Assembly (NCBI RefSeq): GCF_018760365.1
Contig: NZ_JAHIAB010000002.1
Location: forward strand, 1-64,000
Source: Pseudooceanicola endophyticus
Lineage (GTDB): Bacteria; Pseudomonadota; Alphaproteobacteria; Rhodobacterales; Rhodobacteraceae
DNA length: 64,000 nucleotides
Reading direction: 5' to 3'
Below, one piece after another: positions 36,007 through 45,264 of this stretch. Position numbers and translations under genes: made by a program. The notes below the pieces were generated by a model that was not told the DNA's origin, ran no database searches, and was given only the letters and a program-made list of their open reading frames with translations. Position 1 is the stretch's first letter. Each line of letters begins with the position of its first letter.

Positions 36007-36492
36007 ATGAAACGGCTGATCCCTGGGCTGATGGCGATCCTGATGGCGCCCGGCCTTGCCGCGGCGCAGGACGCGCCGCAGCTTCCCCCCTACAGCGATG
36101 ACCGCAGCACCCCCGAGGCAGTGCTGCATTCCTATTACAACGCCATCGACCGCCACGAGGTGTTGCGCGCCTGGAGCTATTTCGCCCAGGAGCAACGCCC
36201 CGATTACGATACCTTCAAGGCGGGCTATACCGACACCCGCTCGGTCACGCTGCTGCTGGGCGAAGCGCAGCCCGAAGGTGCTGCCGGTACGACCTACTGG
36301 AGCGTTCCGGCCGCGATCACCGCCACCGATGCCGATGGCACGGCGAAGGTCTTTGCCGGTTGCTACACGCTGGCCCAGCCCGATCCGCAGATCCAGGACA
36401 CCCCGCCCTTCGCCCCGATCGCGATCCGCGAGGGGGTGCTTCAGCCCTCCGACAAGACCCCCGAGGAGGCCCTGCCGAAAAGCTGTTCCTGA
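36007..36492 (+). CDS. Small periplasmic protein of unknown function
   Basis: A 161-residue protein with a signal peptide (MKRLIPGLMAILMAPGLAAA, cleavage before QDAPQ). The mature part begins STPEAVLHSYYNAIDRHEVL, AWSYFAQEQRPDYDTFKAGY, a pattern suggestive of an NTF2-like fold. The family is not recognised with certainty. AAGGAG stands about 10 bp before the ATG. It converges with the antiporter gene (6 bp apart). Confidence 0.75.
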   Translation: MKRLIPGLMAILMAPGLAAAQDAPQLPPYSDDRSTPEAVLHSYYNAIDRHEVLRAWSYFAQEQRPDYDTFKAGYTDTRSVTLLLGEAQPEGAAGTTYWSVPAAITATDADGTAKVFAGCYTLAQPDPQIQDTPPFAPIAIREGVLQPSDKTPEEALPKSCS

Positions 36493-36498
36493 GGGCGG

Positions 36499-39105
36499 TT
36501 ATTCGGCGGCCTTCTCGGGCACCGGCGGCGGGGTCTCTGCCGCCGGTTTAGCGGCTTTTGCGGCGGCCTTGTCCTCGCTCGGCTCTTCTTCGTTGCCCAG
36601 CATGATGCGCAGCTTCTCGCGGGCGGTGTCGGACATGTCGCGGTCCTCGGCCATGCGCAGGATCGCCTTGCGGATGCCCTTGCGGGTGGTCAGCATCTTG
36701 CGGAAGCGCGCCTCGTCCAGCACCAGCAGGGTGGTGGGCGCGATGGCCTGCACATCGCCGCGATACCGTTCCCCGGTCAGCAGCGAGATCGAGCCGAACA
36801 TGTCGCCCCGGCCCAGCCGGTTGGTCTGCTTCGGGCCACGGATCTCGACCGCTCCGGAGGCGATGAAGAAGACCGAACGCGGCATGTCCGAACGCCGTCG
36901 CAGGATTTCCCCGGGGCTGGCAAAGCGGGTGACCATGGTCTTGGACAGCTGCTTCAGCGTCGCCTTGTCGAATTCGGCGAACAGCGGGATCTGCTGCGCC
37001 AGATCGACCTTGCGCACCGCCAGGTCCAGCTTCGGGCGCGCCCGCTCGCGGTTGGCCTTGGCATCCAGTTTCTGGATCAGCGTCAGGTGCAGCTCGGGGC
37101 CGATCAGCCCCTCTTCCATCAGGTCGTCCAGTTCCTGTCGCTCCAGCCGCAGGCCGGTACGGCGGATGAACTTGCGCTCCAGCTCCTCGGCATAGCCGGG
37201 ATATTGCAGCTTCAGCGCCTCCTGGGCCTGTTCCACCGCTTCGATCCGGCGCTCGACCAGCTCGTGCAGCAGTTCGGCGACGCGGCGGCGGTGGATGCGG
37301 CGGATGCGGGTGTCGATGAAATCGTGCAGCCCCTTCAGCACCAGCCGCTGCGCCAGCAGGAATTCGAAGCGATCCGCCGTCAGCACCGCCAGTGGCCGCG
37401 AGATCCGCGTGCGGTTGTCGAGGAACACCGCCATGCGGAAGCGGCTGTCAAAGCCCAGGGCCTCGCGGTAGGCGGCGCGGTAGCCGGTACGCCCGGAAGA
37501 GCGCGCGCCTTCCAGAACCCGCTCGGACAGGGCGCGGACCTGTTCGTAGACCTTGGCCGACATCAGGCCGCCTTCATAGCCGCGATCCACCAGGTCCAGC
37601 TCGTGACCGGCCAGGGCGATCAGCCCCAGGGTGATGCGGTCGCGGTCCAGAATGCCTTCCTCGCTTTCCGCCTGATCGACGGCAGCATCAAGGCGTTCGG
37701 CGAAATCCTTGGCCTCGGCGCGCACGATCTCCTTGGTCAGGTCCAGGTGCTCGGCGGCGCGGGCCACCCGTTCGCGCACGCTTTGCAGCGCCACGGCGAC
37801 CACCTGTTTCGACAGCGCCACGTCGATGGGCGAGAGCCGGTCCAGCTTCAGCCGCCCGATCACCGCGCGCAGAGAGATCCCCTGCACGATCAGCGTGAAC
37901 AGGGTAAAGCCGGTGGCCAGAATGCCGACCGCGTGCTTGGTCTCATCAAGGATCAGCGGGTTCTCGGTCACCGCCAGGGCCAGGGCGAGGGTCACCGCGC
38001 CACGCAGGCCGCCCCAGAGAATGGCGATCTTGTAGGGCGTCTCGACCTTGGGCGAGAGCCGGGTGAGGGTCAGCAGCGGCAGCAGCACGAACAGCACCAC
38101 GGCGCGCGCGGCGATGGCCGCGACGGCGACGATACCGACATAAAACAGGTCGATCCAGGTGGCGGTCTCCATCAGCTTGGGGATCAGGATCGCCGCCAGG
38201 ATGAAGATGAGGGCCCCGGCCCAGTGCGCCAGCAGGTCCCAGACCTCGCGCAGCTTGTCCCAGCGGACCGGGTCGATCCGACCCGGGCCGGTAAAGTTCA
38301 GCGCCAGACCGCAGACCACCACCGAGATCACGCCCGAGGCCGACAGGAACTGTTCCGAGATGATGTAGGACAGATAGGGCAGCGCCACCGAGACACTGAC
38401 CTGCGCCAGTTCGAAACGGTTGAACTGCGCCATGATCCACAGGCCGATCCGCGCCATGACCCAGCCCACAAGGGCACCGGCGCCGACCAGGTAGGGGAAG
38501 GTCTCAAGCGTTTCGAGGATCGTCGGCTCGGGGGTGGCGACCATGGTGAAGGTGATGAACAGGCCGAACAGCGCGATGGCGGCAGCATCGTTGAGCAGGC
38601 TTTCCCCCTCGATGATGCGTCCCAGCCGTTTCGGCGCCGAGAGCGACTTGAAGATCGAGGCCACCGCCGAGGGGTCCGTGGTCGAGACGACCGAGCCCAC
38701 CAGCAACCCCGTCGCCATGGAGACGATGCCCATCCAGTAAAGCGAGAAGCCGATCGCCAGCGTCGAGAGCACGACCGCCACCACCGCGAGCAGGATGATC
38801 GGCACCCAGTCGTCCAGCATCCGCCGGATGTCCATGCCCAGTGTCACCTGGAACAGCAGGGTGGGCAGGAAGATGTAGAGGAAGGCATTGGCCTTGATCG
38901 GCAGGTCGGTGATCGTCGCGGCGATGAAGTTCAGCGAATTTGCGAAGTTCACCGACAGGAAGACGGCTGCGCCCGACCCGATCAGCATCCCGACCACGGC
39001 CAGGATCACGGTGAAGGGCAGTTTCAGCCGCTCGGCGAGGGGTTCGCACACCCCCACGATCAGGAAGAGGCTGGCAACGATGGTGGTAAGGGCGACGATC
39101 TCCAT
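36499..39105 (-). CDS. CPA1 sodium/proton antiporter with C-terminal cyclic-nucleotide-binding domain
   Basis: An 868-residue protein. Residues about 1-420 form an NhaP/SOS1-type exchanger with TTDPSAVASIFKSLSAPKRL and IIEGESLLNDAAAIALFGLF, the ion-binding ND-type motif. A long, mostly helical cytoplasmic region (about 430-700) follows. The CAP_ED cyclic-nucleotide-like domain spans about 715-815: FAEFDKATLKQLSKTMVTRF, FFIASGAVEIRG, GRGDMFGSISLLTGERY. The tail is Ala/Pro/Glu-rich. Layout resembles plant SOS1-like exchangers. It should export Na+ or K+ against protons with regulation by its cytosolic domain. The usual cNMP-binding arginine pocket is not obvious. Confidence 0.9.
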   Translation of the reverse strand: MEIVALTTIVASLFLIVGVCEPLAERLKLPFTVILAVVGMLIGSGAAVFLSVNFANSLNFIAATITDLPIKANAFLYIFLPTLLFQVTLGMDIRRMLDDWVPIILLAVVAVVLSTLAIGFSLYWMGIVSMATGLLVGSVVSTTDPSAVASIFKSLSAPKRLGRIIEGESLLNDAAAIALFGLFITFTMVATPEPTILETLETFPYLVGAGALVGWVMARIGLWIMAQFNRFELAQVSVSVALPYLSYIISEQFLSASGVISVVVCGLALNFTGPGRIDPVRWDKLREVWDLLAHWAGALIFILAAILIPKLMETATWIDLFYVGIVAVAAIAARAVVLFVLLPLLTLTRLSPKVETPYKIAILWGGLRGAVTLALALAVTENPLILDETKHAVGILATGFTLFTLIVQGISLRAVIGRLKLDRLSPIDVALSKQVVAVALQSVRERVARAAEHLDLTKEIVRAEAKDFAERLDAAVDQAESEEGILDRDRITLGLIALAGHELDLVDRGYEGGLMSAKVYEQVRALSERVLEGARSSGRTGYRAAYREALGFDSRFRMAVFLDNRTRISRPLAVLTADRFEFLLAQRLVLKGLHDFIDTRIRRIHRRRVAELLHELVERRIEAVEQAQEALKLQYPGYAEELERKFIRRTGLRLERQELDDLMEEGLIGPELHLTLIQKLDAKANRERARPKLDLAVRKVDLAQQIPLFAEFDKATLKQLSKTMVTRFASPGEILRRRSDMPRSVFFIASGAVEIRGPKQTNRLGRGDMFGSISLLTGERYRGDVQAIAPTTLLVLDEARFRKMLTTRKGIRKAILRMAEDRDMSDTAREKLRIMLGNEEEPSEDKAAAKAAKPAAETPPPVPEKAAE

Positions 39106-39195
39106 GTCGTGGGGCGGGTCCGTTCGGGTCTTGAGACAGTATGGGGCAGGGGCGCAGGTTCCGGTGCGCCGGGTTCTTTCAGCATATAGGAAGGT

Positions 39196-39218
39196 GCGGG
39201 GGGAAATCTTCCCCCCGC
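39196..39218. terminator. Perfect hairpin behind the thiamin operon
   Basis: GCGGGGGGAA-ATC-TTCCCCCCGC, a 10-bp perfect stem with a 3-nt loop, lies between tenA (end 39306) and the antiporter start (39105). It is a likely transcription end for thiMED-tenA; no U-run is present. Confidence 0.55.
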
Positions 39219-39305
39219 TTGCGGAAAGTGGCGGGGATTTTCCGAACTTGCCCCACGGAAGGGCGGAAAACCGTAGGCCTTTGAAAAATGTCCGTGATCA
39301 GGGCG

Positions 39306-39971
39306 TTACGGCTGCGCCCAGCCACGGCGGTGATGGGCGCTGTCCCAGAAGTGCCATTCGTGCCAGCTGGCGCGGGCGAAGGCGGCGTGCATCCGGGCGC
39401 GGGTTTCGGGGCTGGCGGCCCCGGCGGTGCGGTTCACCAGCGCCAGCATCTTGCGTACCCCCTCGGCGAAGGCCTCTCCGGCATAGGTGTCGATCCAGGC
39501 GCGGTAGGGGTTTTCGGGGGCGGCGGTGGTGGCGATCTGCTGGCCGATCTCGTGGTAGATCCAGAAGCAGGGCAGGATGGCGGCCAGAAGCTCGGGGAAG
39601 TCGCCCAGGGCGGCGCGCCCGGCCAGGTAGCTGACGTAGTGATCGCAGGCCTGCGAGGGGCCGGTTGCCGCGTAGTCCTGCGCGCTGACCCCGAACAGGC
39701 CCATGTAATGGGCATGCAGCCCGCGCTCGACCGCGATGGCATTGCCGGCGGACTGGGCAAGCTGCTGGATCGCTTCGGCATCGGGGGCGCGGGCGGCGGC
39801 CAGCGCCAGCACCCTGGCATAGCCCTCAAGGTAGTGGGCATCCTGGATGATGTAGCCGCGGAAGGTCTCGGGTGGCAGGGTGCCGGCGGCCAGGTCGCGG
39901 TTGAAGGGCATCTCGGCGATCTGCTGTTGCAGCTCGGCGGTGGCGGTCCAGAGGTCGTCGGTAAAGCTCAT
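39306..39971 (-). CDS. tenA: Aminopyrimidine aminohydrolase / thiaminase II (TenA)
   Basis: A 221-residue TenA. Catalytic residues fit: Asp44 (IIQDAHYLEGYARVL), Cys135 (AILPCFWIYHEIG) and the C-terminal Glu in ASWHEWHFWDSA. TenA hydrolyses 4-amino-5-aminomethyl-2-methylpyrimidine to HMP in the salvage of degraded thiamin. It overlaps thiD by 4 bp and is the last gene of the riboswitch-controlled operon, which fits a salvage role. Confidence 0.94.
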   Translation of the reverse strand: MSFTDDLWTATAELQQQIAEMPFNRDLAAGTLPPETFRGYIIQDAHYLEGYARVLALAAARAPDAEAIQQLAQSAGNAIAVERGLHAHYMGLFGVSAQDYAATGPSQACDHYVSYLAGRAALGDFPELLAAILPCFWIYHEIGQQIATTAAPENPYRAWIDTYAGEAFAEGVRKMLALVNRTAGAASPETRARMHAAFARASWHEWHFWDSAHHRRGWAQP

Positions 39972-40774
39972 GTCGGGGTCTTCTCGAGGGCGTGGAAATG
40001 ATGCACCGGGCCATGGCCGTGGCCCACGCGCAGGCGGTCCGCCCCGGCGATGGCGGCGGTGATGTAGGCCTTGGCGGCGGCGGTGGCCCGGGCCAGCGGC
40101 AGGCCGTGGCCCAGCTGGGTCGCCAGGGCCGAGGACAGCGTGCAGCCGGTGCCATGGGTGTTGGCGGTGGCGATGCGGGGCGCTTCGAAGGTCTGCTGGC
40201 CGTCGGCATCGACCAGCAGGTCGGGGCAGGCGCCGCCGGGCAGGTGGCCGCCCTTCAGCAGCACCGCACGGGGCCCAAGGGCCAGCAGGGCGCGGGCCTG
40301 CGCCTGCATCTGCGCGGGGCTGTCGGCCTCTGCGGTGTCCAGCAGGTCGGCGGCCTCGGGCAGGTTCGGGGTGATCACGCTGGCCCGCGGCAGCAGGTGG
40401 CTGCGCAGCGCTGCCACGGCCTCGGCCGCCAGCAGCCGGTCGCCGCCCTTGGCCACCATCACCGGATCCAGCACCACGGGGCAGTCCAGCCCCGCCAGCA
40501 GCTCGGCCACCAGAAGGACGATCTCGGGGCTGCCCAGCATTCCGATCTTCACCGCGTCGATGCGGATGTCGTCGCGGATCGCCTGCATCTGGGCGCGGAT
40601 CATCGCAAGGTCGGTCAGCGCCACCGCCCGCACCCCTTGGGTGTTCTGGGCGGTCAGGGCGGTGATCACGCTCATGCCGTAGCCGCCATTGGCGCCGATC
40701 GCCTTCAGGTCGGCCTGGATACCGGCCCCGCCCGAGGCATCGGATCCGGCGATGGAGAGGATATTGGGGATCAT
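39968..40774 (-). CDS. thiD: Hydroxymethylpyrimidine/phosphomethylpyrimidine kinase
   Basis: A 268-residue ribokinase-fold HMP(-P) kinase that phosphorylates the thiamin pyrimidine twice. It starts with the ThiD signature ILSIAGSDASGGAGIQADLK and continues NGGYGMSVITALTAQNTQGV, VVLDPVMVAKGGDRLL, VLLKGGHLPGG and the GTGCTLSSALAT anion hole with catalytic Asp region. It overlaps thiE and tenA by 4 bp each. Confidence 0.95.
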   Translation of the reverse strand: MIPNILSIAGSDASGGAGIQADLKAIGANGGYGMSVITALTAQNTQGVRAVALTDLAMIRAQMQAIRDDIRIDAVKIGMLGSPEIVLLVAELLAGLDCPVVLDPVMVAKGGDRLLAAEAVAALRSHLLPRASVITPNLPEAADLLDTAEADSPAQMQAQARALLALGPRAVLLKGGHLPGGACPDLLVDADGQQTFEAPRIATANTHGTGCTLSSALATQLGHGLPLARATAAAKAYITAAIAGADRLRVGHGHGPVHHFHALEKTPT

Positions 40775-41385
40775 GCGCGGCTCCAGGCTTGCAGGATTTC
40801 GGCGGTGGCAAGCCCCATGTCCGGCGCCCTTGAGATCGCCGAGACGACGGCCATGCCGGCGGCACCGGCGGCCTTCAGCGGCGCGGTGTCGGCATGGGTC
40901 AGCCCGCCGATGGCCAGGCAGGGCAGGGCGGTGCGGGCGATGATCCGCGCCGCGCCTTCCAGCCCCAGCGGCGTGGCATGGTCCGACTTGCTGGCGGTGG
41001 CGCGCACCGGGCCGATGCCCAGGTAATCGACGATGCCTTCGGGGATCGCGGCCAGCTGGGCGTCGGTATCGACGGACAGGCCCAGGATCATCTCGGGTCC
41101 GATCAGGTCGCGGATCAGCGCCGGGTCGCCATCGCTCTGGCCGATGTGCAGCCCGTCGGTGCGCAGCGCCAGCGCCACGTCGACCCGGTCATTGAGGAAC
41201 AGCTTCGCGCCCAGCGGCGCCAGCCGGTCCGACATCTCGCGCGCGAGGCGGGCAAAGTCGGCATCGGCCAGCGTCTTGTCGCGCAGCTGGATCCAGGGCG
41301 CCCCGGCGCGGGCCGCGGCCTCGGCCTGGGCCAGGGCAGAGCGCGGCGCACCGGCATCGGTGATGAAGCAGAGCGGGGGGATCAT
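40771..41385 (-). CDS. thiE: Thiamine phosphate synthase
   Basis: A 204-residue TIM-barrel enzyme joining HMP-PP and HET-P to thiamin phosphate. Motifs: PWIQLRDKTLADADFARLAR, LFLNDRVDVALALRTDGLHI, YLGIGPVRATASKSDHATPL and LAIGGLTHADTAPLKAAGAA with a phosphate-binding C-terminal glycine. ATG at 41385 overlaps thiM by 4 bp. Confidence 0.95.
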   Translation of the reverse strand: MIPPLCFITDAGAPRSALAQAEAAARAGAPWIQLRDKTLADADFARLAREMSDRLAPLGAKLFLNDRVDVALALRTDGLHIGQSDGDPALIRDLIGPEMILGLSVDTDAQLAAIPEGIVDYLGIGPVRATASKSDHATPLGLEGAARIIARTALPCLAIGGLTHADTAPLKAAGAAGMAVVSAISRAPDMGLATAEILQAWSRA

Positions 41386-42191
41386 GCGGGGATCTCCTCG
41401 ATCCGGGCGCCGGCGGTCAGGTCGTTGGGGCCAAGCGCGTGCAGCGCATCCAGGAAGGCTACCTGGAAACTGCCGGGACCCTCGGCGCTGCGGCCCGCGA
41501 CCTCTCCGGCAAGGCCGTAATAGGCCAGCGCGCCAAGGGTGGCGCGGAACGGATCCTGATCCACGGTGAAGGCTGCGACCAGGCCGGTCAGCGCGCAACC
41601 CAGGGCGGTGACGCGCGGCATCATCGGATGGCCGTTGCGGATGCGGGCCGCGCGGTGGCCGTCGGTGACGAAATCCACCGGCCCGGTCACCGCGACGGTG
41701 CAGCCTGCCTGCAGGGCAAGACGGGTCGCGGCGGCCTCTGCCTCGGCCACGCTGTCGGCGGCATCGGCGCCGCGCCCGGCACGCAGCTGCCCCGCCAGCG
41801 CCAGCACCTCGGAGGCATTGCCGCGGATCACGCTGGGCCGCAGCGCCAGCAGCCGCGCCCCGAGGGTGCGGCGAAAGCCCGTGGCCCCCACCGCCACCGG
41901 GTCCAGCACCCAGGGCTTGCCGCCGGCCACGGAGGCGGTCGCGGCGGCTTCCATCGCGCCGCTCCAGGCCGGGTCGGCAGTGCCGATATTGATGCTGAGG
42001 GCCTGGGCGATACCGGCGAATTCCGCCGCCTCGGCGCTGGAATGCACCATCGCCGGAGAGGCGCCCGCCGCCAGCATCACGTTGGCCTGAATGTTCATGG
42101 CCACGAAATTGGTGATGTTCTGCACCAGCGGCGCCGTGGCCCGCATATGCGCCAATGTCTCGGAAAGTCGTGTCTCGGTCAGCTCGGTCAT
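41382..42191 (-). CDS. thiM: Hydroxyethylthiazole kinase
   Basis: A 269-residue ThiM that phosphorylates hydroxyethylthiazole from salvage. Blocks: PLVQNITNFVAMNIQANVML near the start, ANVMLAAGASPAMVHSSAEA, NIGTADPAWSGAMEAAATAS, PWVLDPVAVGATGFRR, VIRGNASEVLALAGQ and VTALGCALTGLVAAF with the catalytic Cys. First gene of the thiM-thiE-thiD-tenA operon, 68 bp downstream of the TPP riboswitch. Confidence 0.95.
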   Translation of the reverse strand: MTELTETRLSETLAHMRATAPLVQNITNFVAMNIQANVMLAAGASPAMVHSSAEAAEFAGIAQALSINIGTADPAWSGAMEAAATASVAGGKPWVLDPVAVGATGFRRTLGARLLALRPSVIRGNASEVLALAGQLRAGRGADAADSVAEAEAAATRLALQAGCTVAVTGPVDFVTDGHRAARIRNGHPMMPRVTALGCALTGLVAAFTVDQDPFRATLGALAYYGLAGEVAGRSAEGPGSFQVAFLDALHALGPNDLTAGARIEEIPA

Positions 42192-42259
42192 GGCGCTCCT
42201 CTTTCTCGCACATGATGAGCGGCAAGAAAGAGCCGGGACCTGAGGCGCATTGGCGGGGT

Positions 42260-42340
42260 CCCTGCGCCTCCCTCCGCCAGCATTATCTGGTTCAGGTTCA
42301 AAGGGTCCGTCTCAGCCTGTGGGGCGCCCCTGTCGCAGGG
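42260..42340 (-). promoter_or_regulatory. TPP riboswitch (THI element)
   Basis: The minus strand shows the conserved TPP aptamer: GGCTGAGA (42310-42317), ACCCTTTGAACCTGA, CCAGATAATGCTGGCGGAGG, closed by a P1-like stem CCCTGCG/CGCAGGG (42334-42340 with 42260-42266). It lies upstream of thiM. Downstream of the aptamer, 42192-42259 contains GC-rich sequence that may sequester the thiM ribosome-binding site when TPP binds. Confidence 0.95.
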
Positions 42341-42617
42341 GCAGGTGTTTCACAGCGCTGCCCGGCTGTCAAAGCGTAACGGTGCCGAACCGGGCGGCGG
42401 GGCATTTTCCCTTTGCTTCCAGTTGGCTGCCTGACCGGTGCGCGCAGCGCTCCGGCCTCTGCCGGGATCACGGGATTGCCCAAGGGTTAGGCAGCTCCCT
42501 GACCGGAAAGTCAAAAAATGACCCGTTGCGGGAAATATCCCGTGTCCTGTTGCGAATTTCGGTCGCATGCGCCCTGACGCCCGCCAAGGCTGGGCCTACA
42601 GGACAGGGAGATACAAC
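42341..42617. other. Shared promoter region of thi operon and NMT1-type operon
   Basis: No gene is seen. Towards the importer it holds the dyads GTCA-AAAAA-TGAC (42509-42521) and CGGGA-AATA-TCCCG (42530-42543), possible operators for the plus-strand operon. A second aptamer for the plus strand was looked for and not found. GACAGGGAG precedes the ATG at 42618. Confidence 0.4.
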
Positions 42618-43604
42618 ATGTTCCGGACTCACCTCGCTTCGGCGGCCGCGCTTCTGGCGATGGCGGCCCCTCTGGCGGCGCAGGACCTCACCAAGGTGAC
42701 CTTCGGCACCAACTGGGTGGCCGAAGCCGAGCACGGCGGCTTCTATCAGGCCGTGGTGGATGGCACCTACAAGGATTGCGGCCTGGATGTGACCATCCTG
42801 CCCGGCGGTCCCCAGGTGAACAACCAGGCCCTGCTGCTGGCCGGCAAGATCGACTTCTACATGGGCTCGACCCTGGGCGCCTTCTTCGGCGTCGAACAGG
42901 ACCTGCCGCTGGTCGATGTGGCAGCGCTGTTCCAGAAGGACCCGCAGGTCCTGCTGACCCACCCGGGCAAGGCCAAGACCTTCGAGGATCTGAAGCCGAT
43001 GAAGATGATCGTGGCCGATGCCACGCCCTATTACAGCTGGCTGAAGGCGGCCTACGGCTTCACCGACGAGCAGCGCCAGACCTATACCTTCAACTCGGCC
43101 CCCTTCATCGTGGACGAGAATGCCGCCCAGCAGGGCTATGTCTCCTCCGAGCCGTTCTCCATCAAGCAGCAGACCGGCTGGGCGCCGGATGTCTGGCTGC
43201 TGGCCGACCATGGCTACACCGCCTATGCGACGACGATCCAGACCATGCAGGGCACCATCGACAAGTCTCCTGAGGTTGTTCAGTGCTTCGTCGATGGCTC
43301 GATCAAGGGCTGGTACAACTACCTCTACGGGGATCGCTCGAAGACCGATGCGATGATCAAGGAGGTGAACCCCGACATGTCCCAGGAGGCCATCGACTAC
43401 GCCGTGCAGGCGATGAAGGACCAGGGCATCGTGGATTCGGGCGATGCGCTGACCCTGGGCATCGGTGCCATCACCGACGCCCGCGAAAAGGACTTCTACG
43501 ACAAGATGGTCGAGGGCGGCGTCGTGAAGGCGGGCCTGGATATCTCCAAGGCCTACACGAAGCAGTTCGTGGACAAGGGCGTCGGCATGGATCTGAAGAA
43601 GTAA
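42618..43604 (+). CDS. NMT1/THI5-like ABC transporter substrate-binding protein
   Basis: A 328-residue periplasmic binding protein with signal peptide MFRTHLASAAALLAMAAPLA. The NMT1 domain begins KVTFGTNWVAEAEHGGFYQA, then LDVTILPGGPQVNNQALLLA and KIDFYMGSTLGAFFGVEQ. Relatives bind pyrimidines (ThiY: formylaminopyrimidine), nitrate-like anions or aromatic acids. The position opposite thiMED-tenA suggests a pyrimidine-type ligand, but a riboswitch is lacking on this side. First gene of a nine-gene operon. Confidence 0.9.
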   Translation: MFRTHLASAAALLAMAAPLAAQDLTKVTFGTNWVAEAEHGGFYQAVVDGTYKDCGLDVTILPGGPQVNNQALLLAGKIDFYMGSTLGAFFGVEQDLPLVDVAALFQKDPQVLLTHPGKAKTFEDLKPMKMIVADATPYYSWLKAAYGFTDEQRQTYTFNSAPFIVDENAAQQGYVSSEPFSIKQQTGWAPDVWLLADHGYTAYATTIQTMQGTIDKSPEVVQCFVDGSIKGWYNYLYGDRSKTDAMIKEVNPDMSQEAIDYAVQAMKDQGIVDSGDALTLGIGAITDAREKDFYDKMVEGGVVKAGLDISKAYTKQFVDKGVGMDLKK

Positions 43605-43608
43605 CCTT

Positions 43609-44394
43609 ATGATCGCTGACCTCGGAAACCGCGCGCCGATCCTGAACGTCCGTTCTGTCGACAAGACGTTCAACAAGGGGGTCGTCGCGCTCCGCCGGTT
43701 GTCCCTGACGGTGAACGAGGGCGATTTCATCTCGCTCCTCGGCCCGTCGGGCTGCGGCAAATCCACGGCCCTGCGCCTGATCGCAGGGCTGATGGAGCCC
43801 TCCATCGGCAAGATCGACTGGACCGGGGGGCAGGGCGCCGACGATCTGGGCGTGGTGTTCCAGGAACCGACCCTGATGCCCTGGGCGACGGTGGCCAAGA
43901 ACGTCTGGACGCCGTTCCGCCTGCGCGGCCAGTCGTTCCGCTCCGTGAAGGACCGGATCGAGGAGGCGCTCTCTCTCGTCGGGCTTGAGAAATTCGCCAA
44001 TGCCTATCCGCGCGAGCTGTCGGGCGGCATGAAGATGCGGGTCTCCATCGCCCGCGCGCTGGTCACCCGACCGCGCCTGATCCTGATGGACGAACCCTTT
44101 GCGGCTCTGGACGAGATCACCCGCCAGAAGCTGAACGACGACCTGCTGAACCTGAAGGCGCGCACCGGGGCGACGGTGATCTTCGTCACCCATTCGGTCT
44201 TCGAAAGCGTCTTCCTGTCGGACCGCATCCTGGTGATGGCCGCCCGCCCGGGCCGCATCATCAAGGAGATCCAGGTCCCCGAACCCTATCCCCGCGGCAT
44301 CGAATGGCGCACCTCGGCGGAATATGCCCGCATCGCGCGCGAGACCTCGGACACGCTGCACGGCGCCACCGGCGCCACGGAGGCCGCAGAATGA
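43609..44394 (+). CDS. ABC transporter ATP-binding protein (NitT/TauT/ThiZ type)
   Basis: A 261-residue ATPase: Walker [10 protein letters not shown] (45-53), VVFQEPTLMPWATVAKNVWT, signature LSGGMKMRVSIARA, Walker B LILMDEPFAALDE and H-loop FVTHSVFESVFLSDR. The subfamily is that of nitrate, taurine and thiamin-precursor importers. It is 4 bp behind the binding protein and overlaps the permease by 4 bp. Confidence 0.93.
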   Translation: MIADLGNRAPILNVRSVDKTFNKGVVALRRLSLTVNEGDFISLLGPSGCGKSTALRLIAGLMEPSIGKIDWTGGQGADDLGVVFQEPTLMPWATVAKNVWTPFRLRGQSFRSVKDRIEEALSLVGLEKFANAYPRELSGGMKMRVSIARALVTRPRLILMDEPFAALDEITRQKLNDDLLNLKARTGATVIFVTHSVFESVFLSDRILVMAARPGRIIKEIQVPEPYPRGIEWRTSAEYARIARETSDTLHGATGATEAAE

Positions 44395-45260
44395 GCCTGA
44401 CCGACACCACCCCCGCCGCCGAACCCATTGAAGGGCCCCTGCACGACGCCCAGGAAGAGCGCAAGGCCCGGCGCAAGAAGATGGAGAAGATCGCCAAATA
44501 CGTGCTGCCCGTCCTCGTGATGGCGCTGGCGATCTGGTACTGGGACCGGCTGGTGGTCTGGAACAACATCCCGAAATACATCCTGCCCGGCCCGGGGCTG
44601 GTGATGAAGACGCTGTTTTCCGACTGGGGCATCCTGTCCTCGGCGCTGCTGGTGACGCTGAAGATCACCGCCATGGCGCTGGGCGTCGCGGTGATCGGGG
44701 GGGTGGCGATCGCGGTCATCTTCTCGCTCTCGCGCTTTGCCGAGATGTCCTTTGCCCCCTTCGCGGTTATCCTTCAGGTGACGCCCATCGTCTCGATCGC
44801 GCCGCTGATCTTCATCTACATCGACAACCGCTTCATCGCGCTGCTGTTCTGCGCCTGGATCGTGGCCTTCTTCCCGATCCTGTCGAACACCACGCTGGGG
44901 CTGAAATCGGTCGATCACAACCTGTCGGACCTGATGACCATCTACCGCGCCAACCGCTGGCAGCGGCTGCGCTACCTGCAACTGCCCTCGGCGCTGCCCT
45001 ATTTCATGGGCGGGCTGCGCATCGCGGGCGGTCTGGCGCTGATCGGCGCGGTGGTCGCGGAATACATCGCCGGCACCGGCGGCATCGGGTCGGGGCTGGC
45101 GTTCCGCATCCTGGAGGCCAGCTACCGGCTGAACATCCCCCGCATGTTCGCGGGGCTGATCCTGATCGCGGCAACCGGGGTGATCATCTACGGGCTGACC
45201 TCGCTGGTCAGCTGGCTGGCGCTGCGCAAGTGGCACGAAAGTGCGCTGAACCGAGAGTAA
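44391..45260 (+). CDS. ABC transporter permease (NitT/TauT/ThiX type)
   Basis: A 289-residue permease with a charged N-terminal stretch (EERKARRKKMEKIAKY), first TM at about 38-55, and five further segments including AMALGVAVIGGVAIAVIFSL and AFFPILSNTTLGLKSVDHNL. The EAA-like loop is MTIYRANRWQRLRYLQLPSA. It completes the importer with the two preceding genes, starting in an ATGA overlap. Confidence 0.92.
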   Translation: MSLTDTTPAAEPIEGPLHDAQEERKARRKKMEKIAKYVLPVLVMALAIWYWDRLVVWNNIPKYILPGPGLVMKTLFSDWGILSSALLVTLKITAMALGVAVIGGVAIAVIFSLSRFAEMSFAPFAVILQVTPIVSIAPLIFIYIDNRFIALLFCAWIVAFFPILSNTTLGLKSVDHNLSDLMTIYRANRWQRLRYLQLPSALPYFMGGLRIAGGLALIGAVVAEYIAGTGGIGSGLAFRILEASYRLNIPRMFAGLILIAATGVIIYGLTSLVSWLALRKWHESALNRE

Positions 45261-45264
45261 AGAC

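Noticed and set aside
42380-42617. Possible second TPP riboswitch in front of the NMT1-type importer
   Set aside because: Neither CTGAGA nor the CCCTTTGAACCTGA core is present on the plus strand; only short dyads are seen.
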